46,499 bases of DNA from Candidatus Babelota bacterium (GCA_030917815.1 JAUPTZ010000002.1:1-46499); one strand, 5' to 3'; shown: positions 1 to 13,000, numbered from the stretch's first letter. Numbers and translations are program-made. The notes: a model not told the origin generated them from the sequence alone.

Positions 1-1
1 G

Positions 2-3000
2 GCAACAACTCCAGCACTTCCTACTGCTGTAACCCCGACGGCCCCTGCGCTCAGCTCGCTACCAGCACTTGGCAAAGCATATACCACACAGGCAGATGTG
101 GATACCGACATAACGGCGGCCGACACTGCAACGGTCAACGCTGGCCTCGCGGCGATTAACGCAGCACGCCTCGCCTACACAGCAGCCCTCTATTGGGCTA
201 GCTGCGCCGACCTTCAAGCTAAGTCCATCATAGCTGATACCGGCGGTACTACCTCATCACCGTATCTTTCGCTGCAAAATGATGCCACGAAAGGCACCAC
301 AACCATTCTAGCTCTTCTTAAAGGAACACCAATTACCTCACTCATGCAACAACTAACAACACTGTGCCCTTCATTTCCAGAGTCGGATCAGACAAGCATT
401 ACAGCTACCGCGGCAACTACATCAACCGACCCACAAGCTTCACCAGGCTCAACAGCAGCGGCTAACGCCGTAGCGGTTCAAACTGCCGCACATGCTTTAA
501 TAAATCAAATAAATACCACAATTATAGGCAATATACCTCTTGCGCTACAAGCCATCAAAGACGCACAAATACCGATTAGTATCACCACGGCAAGTCAGGC
601 CTGCACAAAGGCAACCGCCGACGCTGCAACGGCCGCCACCTGTGCTGCTAATGCGGTAACCGCAGCCGGAAGTGTTGTTGATCCAGCCGCTGGCGCTAGT
701 GCAAAAACAGTAACCGTTGGATCTACTGCGGTTGCGGTAAGCAAGAGCATCCTTACTACCGCCGCAACCGTATTACGCAACAGCAACCTAGCCGCCAACG
801 TTCCAGCCGCTTCCACCATTCCAACCGCCACCGCAGCAAACGCTCAAGCAAGCGCCGATACTATTACCAATACGGCGGCTGGGGTCAGCATACAGGCAGC
901 TCTCACCGGCTGTTCGTCGGTCTTAATTTGCGCAATGGCAGTCGATCTAAAAGCACAAGATGCTATCGCTGCTGGAGCCCCCGCAACACTTCGCACTGAT
1001 GCAACCATCGGCACACAATCAATTATTGCAGCCATCAACACCCAATATCAACAGATGCTGGGTGCACCACTAACAGTCTCTATGACATGTGCGATACCAA
1101 CAACCTTTACCTCAGTAGCAATTAATAAAGTACAGCAAAGTGTTGCAGGATCGGTCCTAGCCACGCTAACCGGAAGCATCACCACAAACCTCAACAGCGC
1201 GATCAACGCTATTAGCATAGCCAAAGCAACAGCTGCCTGCTCTGTTGCTACCGCAAGCACTACAACAGCGAGCTCCTACGTAGATAATGCCGTTAAGGCA
1301 GCTGGGCAAATTCCAACAACAAAATCGTGGTATGGTTATGCTGGCAACGTAAGTATTCCCTCGGTAACCCAAAGTGCTTTGGCTGCGAGCGCCGCAACAC
1401 TCAAAAGCTCTACCGGCACTCCTCATGGGGCCACTCAACTAACAAGCGATGTTCCGGCAACATCAACCATCCCGGCTGCAACCGCAGCTAACGCAACAGC
1501 AACCGCTGATGGTATTGCCAAAACAGCAGCAATCGTCACGGTACAGGCGGCGCTCAATGTGTGTTCTGCTGCGTTAATTTGTGCAATTTATGCCGACATA
1601 CAAGCGCAGATCGCTATGGGCTTGGGAGCCTCAAGCACACTCCAAACCGACTCGGCAACCGGCACCAAATCGTTCATCAACGCCATCAATACTCAGTTCC
1701 AAAAATTATGCCCTAGTCAAACGATTTCGTATACAAGTACAACGGCACCAAGCTACACATCAACAGCCAATGCACTTACCGCACAAGCCGTGGCGGTAAG
1801 TGTCATTAATACCGTTTCCGGCAGCATCACAACCGGCATAAATACGGCGCTTGGCAGCATAAGCGGCTTCCTAACTGGCGCAAGCATCACCACCGCAACA
1901 AACCTTTGTACAAACACAGGGACCGATGTCTCAATAGCTGACAGCTGCATCAGTACTATCACCACCCTTGTTACTAAAGCGCTATCGGATACCACATGGT
2001 CTATACCGATGGGTTCCAGCTCTGTTTCTTGCAAGCAAAGTGACTTAATAGCGGCTCTTGGGCCACTCAAAACTTCGACCAAAGACCCTCGCGGCACCAC
2101 TCAGCTTAAGGCCGATATACCGGCCTCCTCAACCATTCCAGCCGCGACAGTAGCCAACGCTCAATCTATCGCCGATGGTATTTCAAATACCGCGGCAGGC
2201 ATTAGCAGGCAAGCCGCATATGATGCCTGTTCGGCCGCATTAATATGGGCTTTGTATCTTGATACGCTCGGACAAGCAGCTATTGCGCTCGGTGCTGCTA
2301 CTACACTGCAAACCGATACCACCAGCGGGACACGAGCAATTCTTGCCAGCATTAATACACAATTTCAAAGAATCGCCAGTGCCACAACAACAGTATCTAC
2401 CACCCCTGCAATAGCGCAAAAACCGGTCTTGGCAAGTGATGCGGTGCAAGCAGAAAACACGGCCGGAAATGTTATTGTAGAAATAAATGGATCTATTACT
2501 ACCCGCCTCTACTGTAACCACGCACTTATGGCTATTGCAGCAGCAACTACCGATACCACAGCGGCAGTTACATTGGCCGACAATGCCAAAACTGCCATAG
2601 GAAAATTAGATGCAAGTGCTACATGGTCCAGTACCATTGGATCTGCCGCTGTATCACTATCTCAAAGTGCACTCCTCTCAGCAGCAACGACACTTAAAAC
2701 TCCTATAACCATACCGGCGACAAGCTCTCTGCCAAGCGGAACAGCCATCACCGCAGCATCGGCTCCTACCGATCAACCAACAGTCATTGCCACTATTAAA
2801 GCGGCGGCAAAATCAAGCATGCAAGCGGCGCTTAATGCCTGCTCAGCCGCATTGATTTGCGCGCTTTATGCCGACGTACAGGCACAAAATGCTATCAGCC
2901 TAGGAGCTGCAACGACCTTACAAACCGATGCAACCATCGGAACTACCACTCTCATCAGCACTATTAATACAAAATTTCAGCAGTTAGTCCCAAGCCAAAC

Positions 3001-6000
3001 GGTTTCCTATACAAGCGCGACTGCGCCAGACTACACAAGTGTCGCCAGTGCACTCACCGCACAAGCGCTCGCTGAAACGGTACTCGCTGCGATAACTAGT
3101 GATATAGTCTACCGACTCAATCAAGCCGTATCGAATATTAATGACGCCACACAGCAAGCTGTTGCCGGGCTTAATACCGCATCTGCGGCGGCTGCATCAG
3201 GCTTAGCTAACGCACGTAAAGCCTACGCTACAGCGCAAGCCATAGCACAAAAAGCAAGCGATCTGATCAGCACGGTAACAACCGCATATGCCGCAACAGC
3301 AGATAATGCAAAGGCCAGCGATACAACCTCTACTGCAACGAAAGCATCTCTTAAATCTCAATTCGACTCTCTCAGCGGTCCGGCTACCGTAACGGCTCCC
3401 ACCGTCTATACCGCGACACCTCCTGCTGATAACATCAATACCCTCCTCACTTTTATTAAAGCAAACAGTGGCTTCATAGCATCAACGCCACCGAAATACG
3501 CAAAAATAAGCGATGCCAATGCTGCACAAACCCTCTATGAAACCTATGCTAAAAATGCAGCAGAATACAGCAGGAGAGCAGCTATTGCTCTCGGGACAAA
3601 TCTCTTACTCTGGTCCCAATACACAGACATGCAGGCTCAAACCACTATAACAAAAGCCCAGGCGTTACCCACCTCATCGGATAATCAGGCCCTTCTTACA
3701 CAAGCTCAGACTCTCTGCACTGATCCTAATAAAGCTGGCTCTGATACACCATCGATTGTCAAAGGTCTTAAAGGCTTTCTCACCACTATCCCGACTTTAC
3801 CGGGAGACGCTCTTGGCTTCGATCCGCTAACAATGGTACAGAACATGCTTTCCATATTACAAACTCTTTCCACCGCCGTCAGCACACTGAATGATAAAAT
3901 AAATACGGCTCAACAAACAGCCATCACCAGTGCCACAGGCGCAAGCCTTAGCGGCGCGCAAAAAGCCTACTCTACCGCACAAAGCGATGCGCAAGCGGCA
4001 AGCACACTCTTAAGTAAGGCAGTAACGGCGGTTACTGGACTTGCTGATGGTACCGCAAGCGCCGATTCCGGCTCTACCCTAAGCAAAACCTCTCTGCAAG
4101 CACAAATTACTACATTAAGTGGACCAGCAACCGTATCTACGCCAACAACCTACACAAGCTCGGCTACCGCTACCGATATCAAAACTACCCTCGCACTCGT
4201 AACGGCAAACAAAGGAATTGTGCCCGCTGCGGCACCAACCTATACCGGAGCCACAGCTGCTACCGCAGATCAAAAGACCTATAATGGGTACACACAGGAT
4301 GCCATTAACTATAGTAGAATAGCGGCGATAAACGCCTGTAATGTTGCATTAATCTTAGCCCAATGTGCCGATTTACAAGCACAGACGGTAATAGCCTTTG
4401 CCAATGCTTTAACAGCATCGATCAGCACAAAATCTACACTCGTTGCCAACGCCCAGGCAGTGCGTACCAATAGTGGCAAGACCGGTACCTCAGATATCAT
4501 CAGTGCGATCAATACTGTCCTCACCAGCATCCCAACAAGCAGTAAAACCTACACCGTAGACGATCAGAAAACATACGATGGCGTCATAACTACCATAACT
4601 GGTACCACCGACCCGGCCATAACCGCGGCAATTGCGAGTTGCGCATCGGCTAGCAATGCGATAAGCACGGCCCAGCAAACAGCCATAACAAGTAGCCTTA
4701 CGAACGCACAAACTGCCTATTCTACCGCACAAAGCGATGCGCAAGCGGCAAACACACTTTTAAGTAAGGCAACAACCGCGGTTACTGGACTTGCTGATGG
4801 AGCAGCAAGCACCGATTCCGGTTCTACCCTAAGCAAAACCTCTCTGCAAGCGCAAATTACTGCATTAAGTGGACCAGCAACCGTATCTACACCAACCACT
4901 TACACAAGCTCGGCTACCGCTACCGATATCAAAACTACCCTCGCACTCGTAACGGTAAACAAAGGAATTGTTCCCTCTACGACGCCAACCTATACCGGAG
5001 CCACAGGTGCTACCGCGGCGCAAGCAGACCAAAAGACCTATAATGGGTACACACAGGATGCCATTAACTATAGTAGAATAGCGGCGATAAACGCCTGTAA
5101 TGTTGCATTAATTTTAGCACAATGTGCCGATTTACAAGCACAGAAGGTAGTAGCCTCTGCCAATGCTCTACCGGCATCGGTCAGCACAAAATCTACACTT
5201 GTTACCAACGCCCAAGCAGTGCGTACCAATAGTAGCAAGACCGGCACCTCAGATATCATAAGTACCATCAATACCACTCTCGCAAGCATCCCAACAAGCA
5301 GTAAAACCTACACCTTAGACGATCAAAAAACATACGATGGTGTCATAACCACCATAACTAGTACCACCGACCCGGCCATAACCGCGGCAATTGCGAGCTG
5401 CACATCTGCTGGCAATGCAGTAAGTGATGCAACACCGGCGACCAACGCAGGACCAACAGCAACAAGTTTGGCAAATGCTCAAACCGCTTATACTATCGCC
5501 CAAACCGACGCACAAGCGGCAAGTACACTTATTGGTAAAGCAGCCACGGCAGTCACCAGCCTTCCTGATGGTGCCACCGGTACTATCTCCGGCTCAACGG
5601 TCAGCAAAACCTCTCTGCAAACACAACTTACTCCCTTAAGCGGCCCAGCGACGGTCACCCCACCCACAGCCTATACTGCCACTCCTGGTGCTAATGATAT
5701 AAGTACCATTCTTGCCACCGTTACGGCAAACAAGAGCCTGATACCAACTACCGCTCCAGCCTACGCAGGATCTACGGGAACAGCTGCTGCTACTAAAGAT
5801 AAAACCACGTACGATGGGTATGCCCAACATGCAATCAACTACAGCAGAATGGCGGCTATTAACGTTTGCAATGCTACGTTGATCTTAGCCCAATGCGCCG
5901 ACTTACAAGCACAAGCAGTCGTAACGGCAGCCACCGCCCTCCCAAGCAAATTAAGCATCCGATCTACCTTGCTGAACAATGCTCAAGCATTACGTACCAA

Positions 6001-7075
6001 TAGCGGCAAAACAGGCACCGCCGATATTATAACCGCCGTCACGACCACACTTGCTAGCATCCCAACAACCGCAAAAACCTATACTTCAGACGATCAAAAA
6101 ACCTATGACAGCATCATAACAGCCATGACAGGCACCACCGTTCCTGCCATAGCAACAGCCGTTACTGCAATTACACCGGTTAACACCGCCGTAGCACAAG
6201 TAACCCCACCTGCTGCCGACCTCCCTGGCGCAATAGTCGGCGCAAATAAGAGCGTAAAGTCGGCACTCGATGCTGCTATAGCAGCAAAGCCGGCCGCTCA
6301 AACCGCTGACAGTAACGCACTTGCCGTTGTTGTTGCCGCTAAGGCTCTTACCAACAGACATGAGCTGCTTGGCCAAGCGCAAAATTTACAAAATAATAGC
6401 TCAACAACCCCGGCTTCCGGCACTGGACCAAACCTTACCTATATCACTCAAGTGGTGGCTACCTTGCAAAAAGCTCCAAGCACATACACAAACATTGATG
6501 CCGCAAATACCGCAAAATCACAGGCCGATGCCGCAAAAGTAGCAATTGACGGAATCACAACAAATACAACAGCCCTACTCGCAAAAATTAGCTCGCTACA
6601 ATCAACTATTGCTGCAGCACAAAGAACGGTTCAACCAACCTCATCATCCGGAACCTCGTTAGATTCCCTGAATGTCGACCTAGCTGCGAAAAAACAAAAT
6701 GTTTCTACGGCATTATCCAATGCAAATTCACAAGCAACCGATGCACTTTCCAAAGCAACTAAAGCCATAACTGACGCCGAAAAGTTACAGCCATCACCAA
6801 CCGGATTGAAAACACAAAAAGAGATAACAAAAGTTCAAAATGACATCAAGTCACTAAAAACATCAATCAGTGAGCTTTCCACAAAGATCACCGCAACACA
6901 AAAGACATTAAACAAGATACTACTTCCATTCAGTGATCAAGCAGCGGCTATGAATGCAAAACCAATCGTAGAGAATAGTGCAAGCTACGCTAAAACCGCT
7001 ACGTCACTGCTTGCTCAATATGTAAATAGCATAAATGCACTTCAAAAAACCATTGCTGGGGCTTTGCCAAAATAA
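2..7075 (+). CDS. Giant Ala/Thr-rich tandem-repeat protein, 5' end missing
   Basis: The frame is open from base 2 to the TAA at 7073-7075, so at least 2357 residues are present and the start lies beyond the contig edge. Ala and Thr dominate. Four to five A modules of about 210-220 aa (roughly 100-3170) carry a signature like NACSAALICALYADLQAQ followed by LQTD..IGT and INTQFQ. Four B modules of about 250 aa follow (roughly 3190-6190), marked by AYSTAQSDAQAASTL, SGPATV, YSRIAAINACN and CADLQAQ. Then come one C module (NLQNN, PASGTGPNL; about 6220-6640) and a C-terminal domain (about 6655-7072) shared with the genes at 7077 and 18059. By analogy with those genes, the missing N-terminus probably holds a signal peptide and the beta-rich domain. 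I infer a fibrous extracellular or surface protein. No enzymatic motif was seen and the function is unknown. The next gene begins 1 bp after the stop. Confidence 0.85.
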   Translation, partial: ATTPALPTAVTPTAPALSSLPALGKAYTTQADVDTDITAADTATVNAGLAAINAARLAYTAALYWASCADLQAKSIIADTGGTTSSPYLSLQNDATKGTTTILALLKGTPITSLMQQLTTLCPSFPESDQTSITATAATTSTDPQASPGSTAAANAVAVQTAAHALINQINTTIIGNIPLALQAIKDAQIPISITTASQACTKATADAATAATCAANAVTAAGSVVDPAAGASAKTVTVGSTAVAVSKSILTTAATVLRNSNLAANVPAASTIPTATAANAQASADTITNTAAGVSIQAALTGCSSVLICAMAVDLKAQDAIAAGAPATLRTDATIGTQSIIAAINTQYQQMLGAPLTVSMTCAIPTTFTSVAINKVQQSVAGSVLATLTGSITTNLNSAINAISIAKATAACSVATASTTTASSYVDNAVKAAGQIPTTKSWYGYAGNVSIPSVTQSALAASAATLKSSTGTPHGATQLTSDVPATSTIPAATAANATATADGIAKTAAIVTVQAALNVCSAALICAIYADIQAQIAMGLGASSTLQTDSATGTKSFINAINTQFQKLCPSQTISYTSTTAPSYTSTANALTAQAVAVSVINTVSGSITTGINTALGSISGFLTGASITTATNLCTNTGTDVSIADSCISTITTLVTKALSDTTWSIPMGSSSVSCKQSDLIAALGPLKTSTKDPRGTTQLKADIPASSTIPAATVANAQSIADGISNTAAGISRQAAYDACSAALIWALYLDTLGQAAIALGAATTLQTDTTSGTRAILASINTQFQRIASATTTVSTTPAIAQKPVLASDAVQAENTAGNVIVEINGSITTRLYCNHALMAIAAATTDTTAAVTLADNAKTAIGKLDASATWSSTIGSAAVSLSQSALLSAATTLKTPITIPATSSLPSGTAITAASAPTDQPTVIATIKAAAKSSMQAALNACSAALICALYADVQAQNAISLGAATTLQTDATIGTTTLISTINTKFQQLVPSQTVSYTSATAPDYTSVASALTAQALAETVLAAITSDIVYRLNQAVSNINDATQQAVAGLNTASAAAASGLANARKAYATAQAIAQKASDLISTVTTAYAATADNAKASDTTSTATKASLKSQFDSLSGPATVTAPTVYTATPPADNINTLLTFIKANSGFIASTPPKYAKISDANAAQTLYETYAKNAAEYSRRAAIALGTNLLLWSQYTDMQAQTTITKAQALPTSSDNQALLTQAQTLCTDPNKAGSDTPSIVKGLKGFLTTIPTLPGDALGFDPLTMVQNMLSILQTLSTAVSTLNDKINTAQQTAITSATGASLSGAQKAYSTAQSDAQAASTLLSKAVTAVTGLADGTASADSGSTLSKTSLQAQITTLSGPATVSTPTTYTSSATATDIKTTLALVTANKGIVPAAAPTYTGATAATADQKTYNGYTQDAINYSRIAAINACNVALILAQCADLQAQTVIAFANALTASISTKSTLVANAQAVRTNSGKTGTSDIISAINTVLTSIPTSSKTYTVDDQKTYDGVITTITGTTDPAITAAIASCASASNAISTAQQTAITSSLTNAQTAYSTAQSDAQAANTLLSKATTAVTGLADGAASTDSGSTLSKTSLQAQITALSGPATVSTPTTYTSSATATDIKTTLALVTVNKGIVPSTTPTYTGATGATAAQADQKTYNGYTQDAINYSRIAAINACNVALILAQCADLQAQKVVASANALPASVSTKSTLVTNAQAVRTNSSKTGTSDIISTINTTLASIPTSSKTYTLDDQKTYDGVITTITSTTDPAITAAIASCTSAGNAVSDATPATNAGPTATSLANAQTAYTIAQTDAQAASTLIGKAATAVTSLPDGATGTISGSTVSKTSLQTQLTPLSGPATVTPPTAYTATPGANDISTILATVTANKSLIPTTAPAYAGSTGTAAATKDKTTYDGYAQHAINYSRMAAINVCNATLILAQCADLQAQAVVTAATALPSKLSIRSTLLNNAQALRTNSGKTGTADIITAVTTTLASIPTTAKTYTSDDQKTYDSIITAMTGTTVPAIATAVTAITPVNTAVAQVTPPAADLPGAIVGANKSVKSALDAAIAAKPAAQTADSNALAVVVAAKALTNRHELLGQAQNLQNNSSTTPASGTGPNLTYITQVVATLQKAPSTYTNIDAANTAKSQADAAKVAIDGITTNTTALLAKISSLQSTIAAAQRTVQPTSSSGTSLDSLNVDLAAKKQNVSTALSNANSQATDALSKATKAITDAEKLQPSPTGLKTQKEITKVQNDIKSLKTSISELSTKITATQKTLNKILLPFSDQAAAMNAKPIVENSASYAKTATSLLAQYVNSINALQKTIAGALPK
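3970..5399 (+). repeat. Near-identical duplicated B modules within the giant gene
   Basis: Two consecutive B modules are almost identical at DNA level. Matching segments lie about 750 bp apart (tctaccgcac at 3971 and 4721), rising to 759 bp after a 9-bp in-frame insertion (caaaagacct at 4271 and 5030; cccaacaagc at 4531 and 5290). The other B modules of the gene are clearly more diverged, so this is the youngest duplication visible. Such a block could also collapse or expand in a short-read assembly. Confidence 0.85.
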
Positions 7076-7076
7076 T

Positions 7077-10000
7077 ATGAAAAAGATATCCCTTGGCATC
7101 ATCGGATGCCTGATCGGACTTACCGGATTCACCATGTACGGTACCTCAAGTACTGTCACATCAAACTACTACAGTTGGAACGATACCGCAGGAGCAAATG
7201 CGTGGATCAGCATACCTTCATCATTAGCATTAACAAAAAGCGGTGGATACCAAGGATTTAGCATCTCGTTCACCGCAAATCCTACTCATGACATGATCAT
7301 TGGGCTTTATGGTCCTGCATATACCGGAAACAAGTATTATGGATCAACATTTCAGCCTCAAAACAAAGGCAACAGCACTACCATAGCACCATCATCACTC
7401 GCACTTGGAGCAGTTATAGAATTCATTGTGGGCGGCTGGGATAATGGCACAAGCAACGTAAGCCAAAGTTGCGCGGTACGCTATGAGACCGACTATACCA
7501 CAGGCCCCAATTTCTCCTACGCAAGCTACAGCAGCTCAACCGGCGCTAGTCGATACACCGATACCGCTACGCCGCACAAACAATGGATTATCCCAGGCGC
7601 ACGAACTACCAATGTTACCTATATTTATACCGTATTATTTTCGCGCACCAATTCAACAATAAGCATAGCGTTAGAGTACATAGATCCAACCGGTACATCA
7701 CTCACTCCCCTCCCGCTCTTGTCTATAACTACTGATGACTTCAATTCAAACAATGTCTATACGCAAGGTAGCAATACTCAAACTACGGCAGCATCGGTAT
7801 TAAATAGCATACTGAACTGCAACGATACCTGGCTTAGTTCCGGCTTTAGTGCGCTGGGGTTTCGTGAGTATATTGCGAGCATTCCGGGAGCTATTAACAC
7901 CTATACCGTCTCCAATCTCGCAGTAAATGTTCCTGCAGCTACCAATATTACAACAGCATTGCAAGCGTGTAGCACTGCTACGACCGATATAAGCAATGCT
8001 ATAGCCTGCGCCACCAATGCTAACAACGCCTTAGGGACAAATACTTTTGCTACAACGCTAACCGGGCCCCCAACAAGCACCATCCCGGTAACCGGAAAAC
8101 AATATACAACACAAACGCTACTCAATACCGATATCACCACTGCAGACAATGCAACTATAAACGCAGCACTCTGTAGTCTCAATGCCGCTCAGCTTGCCTA
8201 TAAAGCAGTACTTGCATGGGCAACCGCTGCAGATAATGCAGCAAAAGCGGCCGATCCAACAGGTACCACAACGCTACGAAGCGCGAAGCTCCCAACCGGT
8301 ACCCAATCGATTCTTAACTCTCTCGCAAAAACAAATAGTTCAGGCGTTCCCGTTGCCCAACTTATCGCTTTTTGCCCGGCATTTCCCGATACACTACCCG
8401 CTTCGTCAGCAATTAAAGGGACTCCTGCCTCAGGCACTGGTAGCTCATCAATACCGGGAACCACTCCTGCAGCCACCGCGGTGGCTATTCAGGCGGCTGC
8501 GAAGGCATTGATCACCGCACTTAATACCACGGTTACTTCAAATCTACAGAGCGCACAAAGCGCTATTAACAACAATGCGGCAGCTGCCAACATAAATACC
8601 GCAAATTCGACTTATCTCACCGTCAAGGCTTCGGTTGCCATTGCTGACAACGTTGCAACACGGGCTGTTAACGCAATCAATAGCCTTAATACCAGCCTTC
8701 TCAGCGCTACCGATGCTACCACCTTTGCGGGGCTTCTCTCTACCGCTAAAAATTATCAAAATAATACCAGTGGCACATTGGGAACTAAGCAACTGGTAGC
8801 GGCCGTTGAAACTACCAAGGCAACTATTCCTTCACTAGGCACAGCCAACGCAGCAGCAACGGCCGACACTGCTACGATTGGTTTGGTCTTAACCATGTGG
8901 AAAGCCACCTATGCCGCTATGCAAGCCACTTATCAATGGGCGTTAGCGGCAAATCTAGTCGCGGCCAATGCATGTGCCAATGGTGCGGCAGCCGCACTAC
9001 AAACAGGAAGCAATACTACAAGTCCCGCCGTAACGGCAACCGGTATCGCATTCACACTAACCACTCATACTCCAGGAACAAAAGATCTTCTCAGCGGCTA
9101 TGAGAGTACCGGAATAGGCCTTTTAAAATACATGTTTCCGGCATCAAAACTTCCAACGGCCACCACCTACGCTACCGCAGCGGCCGCCACAGCAGTCCTC
9201 ACCGCATGCCCGCCAACCCGTATGCTTCCGTCCACCATCGATGGTACCGACGATATTTTATTTTTAGGAGATTTAGCCCGACTAACTAAAGCAATTAATG
9301 ACGCAATAACCACTCTAACCGCGATCCCTGCAGGAAGTACGGTTATTGCAACAACATTACCATTCACTGCAGCAAACACCAACGCAACCAATGCGCAACG
9401 CTATGCATTATCTACAAATGGCACCACATCCAATGCAGTAACATTCACCATGGCAGCAACTCCTGACCCGACAACCGCTCAAAACTTATGTATCAAAATC
9501 TTCACGAAGAGTGCTGCCGACGACGCAAACGAAACTTCATTACTCTATACCGCAAATGTTGCCGCGACCTCATCGCTTACCATTGCCGACCCAGCACTAC
9601 AGTTGATATACGGATCGGGTATCTGGCAAAACAATACAGCCCAACGCATCATTAATAATATAACTAGCGCCACAGATATCACCGCCGAGTCAATAACCTT
9701 TGGTGCAACCGATCAATCAAAACTCTCTCTATTCTGGCAGCAAGCAAGCGGCAGTGCTACCAGCGTCTCGGCAAATTTAAGCCTACCGGCAGCCGGCCAG
9801 AGCGGCTGGGTGCTCGTCAAACAAGATAGCACCAATAACCTCATTATTGCCTATGGCCGTGGCTCTATCGTTGGTAATGCTGTTGGCTATGCATGGCGCT
9901 CCCCTGCACCGGTCACGGCCGTGCCATTATTTATAAGTTTTTCTAACGCTCAATCATTGTTTACCTTAAACAATGTCACACTACGCAACTTAAGCCCTCT

Positions 10001-13000
10001 CGAACAAGCAAGCGTTAACAGTTTAACGACCTTAGCCACCACACAGAACACCAATATTCTAGCCGCTACTGCCATTCCTAATGCCGCTGCCGTATGTACC
10101 AACGCAACCAATGATCTTGCCAAGGTGAACAAGAGTATAGACAGCGCCGGCAATGCGGCCCTTGCGTTAAGCTACTCCGGCTCAGTAACCGTTAATGGAA
10201 CATCGGTAACCGTAACGTCAGATGATCTCGTAAAAGCGGCGTCGCGATTAAAAGATTCTACGGTCGCCAGCGCATCGACCACAACACCAAAAGGAACTAC
10301 ACAGCTGGCTACCGACATTTCTGCAGCAAGTGCTATCACCAGGACAAATGCAAGCAGTCTCGCAATAAAAGCGGCCGCGGCAAACATTCAAGCTGCCTAC
10401 AATGCCTGTTCTGCTACATTAATCTTAGCTTTGTGTGCTGACATTCTGGCCCAAAATGCTATAAGCGCCGGTGCCGCAAGCTCATTGCAAAATGACACTG
10501 CAACCGGCACTAAAGCGATTATAGCTGCCATCAATACACAATTTCAATTACTCGCCGGATCAACAACGGCAACCGTAACGAAAGATGCGGCTACCGGAGC
10601 AGCAGCAACAACCTTTACCTCCCTAAGCGCGGCACTACAAGCACAGACGGTCGCAAATAACGTCATTGCCAGTCTCACCAATAGCGCAACAGGGAGCATT
10701 ACGGCAAATCTTACTGCCGCTATCAACAGCGCAACAGCTACGACCAATACCACCAGCATCAGCACCGCTACCACTGCGTGCTCTCATGCGAACACCAATG
10801 TTGCTTCGGCAAATACCTGCATAGATAAAGCCATCGCGGCAGCAAAGGTTGCTCCGGCAGGTAGCGTCACGGTAGGTAGCACCACAGTGGCAATAACACT
10901 TGATACAACCGATGCAACAAAGAACGATCTCACTAAAGCGGCGGCACGATTGAAAGATTCTACCGCACCGGGTTCTACCACCACAACGCCACATGGTACG
11001 ACACAACTACTCACCGATATTCCGGCAACAACGACAATCCCTGCCACAACTGCTGCCAATGCGCAATCAACCGCAGACGGCATCACAAAAACCGCAGTAA
11101 AAGCCACCGTTCAAGCCGCTTATAATGCCTGTTCTGCTGCACTTATTTGGGCAATGTCTCTTGATTTACAAGCGCAAGCTGCCGGCACTACCACACCAAA
11201 CATCTTACAAACCGACAGTACCATCGGAACCACAAAACTTATAAGCGACATCAACGCACAATTCCAACAACTTGCAGGTAGCTCGGCCACCGTTGCCAAA
11301 GACAGCGTTGCTGCCACAGCCCCGGCCTCTCTTGCGGCGGCACTCCAAGCTCAATCCACTGCAGAAGCGGTACTCAGCACTCTTAGCGGAACCATTTCCA
11401 CCAATCTTGGCCTGGCCGCAAGCGCCATAAGTGGCGCAACTACCAGTGAAAGTATTAAAAGCGCAAAAGATATCTGCACAAAAACTATAACCACCGACAT
11501 TCCAAATGCGGACAGTTGTGTTGGAAAAGCCGTTTCCACCCTTACCTTATCAATCCCTTCCGGCTCAGTTACCATAGGCTCTACTGCGATAAATATCACG
11601 CAAGAGATTTTAACAAAAGCGGCCAACCTGCTCCGCAATAATACGGCTGCTGGAGCTACTACCACTACTCCTCGTGGTACCAGCCAATTAAAAACCGACA
11701 CAACCGCCCAACAAACCGCTATTCCTGCCGCATCAGCGCCAAGTGCTCAATCAACTGCCGATAGCATCACTAAAAAAGTTGCTGGTTTTGCACTGCAAGC
11801 AGCACTTAATGCATGCTCTGCTGCTTTCATCTGGGCGGCAGCGCTTGATTTAATTGCGCAATCGACAAGCACCCCTGGGATACCAAACCCGCTTAGAACG
11901 AATACCACCAACGGCACGCAAACGCTCCTCGCTGCGATAAATACTCAGTACCAAAAACTTGTCACCGCCGCGGTACTGCCAACGTCGGTTGTATCTATAA
12001 ATGCGTCATCGGCACCTGCAACATTTAGCTCAATAAGTAGTGCGAATACGGCATTTACCGCAGCCGAAGCGGTCATTGCCACACTTGTCGGTGACATCAC
12101 TACAAATCTTACCGCTGCAAGTAACAACGTTGGTGGCGTTACTGCTGCAAGCAGCATCACTATGGCAACGAACACATGCAGTGACGCTACAAATGACATT
12201 GCTACCACCGATTCATGCGTGACTTCGGCAATTGCAACCGCTGCACTTTCTGGGACAGGAACAGTCACTGTAGGATCGGCACCACTCGCAATCACAAAGG
12301 ACGGCTTAATAGCAGCGGCCGCGCGGCTAAAGAGCTCTACCGCAACCGGTAGTACGGCTCTCACTCCCCGTGGTACGACGCAATTAACTAATAACCTCGC
12401 TACAATAAAAGCGAGCATCCCGACTTCGGCTTCGGAAGCTAATGCACAGCGCAGTGCCGATAGTGCCACTATTAACGCAGTAGCAGCCAATATACAAGCA
12501 GCATTCATTGCATGCTCTGCCGCGTTAATACGAGCGCTGGTGGCCGATACTCAGGCACAAGCGGCTATTGCGGCCGGCGCTTCGGCCACACTCCAAACCG
12601 ATACGACAATCGGCACTACAAAAATCATCGGTGCTATTGCAACTCAATTCAGCAAGCTCCCTGGCACCACATCAACGGTTCTTGGCATTAATAGTGCGGC
12701 GGCCCCGATATCATCAAGCTATGCATCGACTTCTGCTGCCCTCACCGATCAAGCGACTGCCAAAACGGTGATCGCCGCAATAAACGATAGCATTATGCCA
12801 AATCTTGATCAGGCCATTGCGGCTATTACCGATGCAAGTGGTAAAGCGGTTGCCGCTCAATCGGCCGTAGCGGCTAGTGTTACTAATGCGCGAAACGCCT
12901 ATACAACCTTGCAATCAATAGCACAAGCAGCAGGCACATTAGCCGGAAAAGCAAGCACTGCTCTTGCCTTACTTACCGATGGCACAAAGAGTAATGATCC

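Noticed and set aside
11945-12508. A 187-codon minus-strand frame inside the giant repeat gene, and similar ones along 1-16 kb
   Set aside because: Ala/Thr codon bias lowers stop frequency on the other strand. These frames follow the repeat period and lack start signals.
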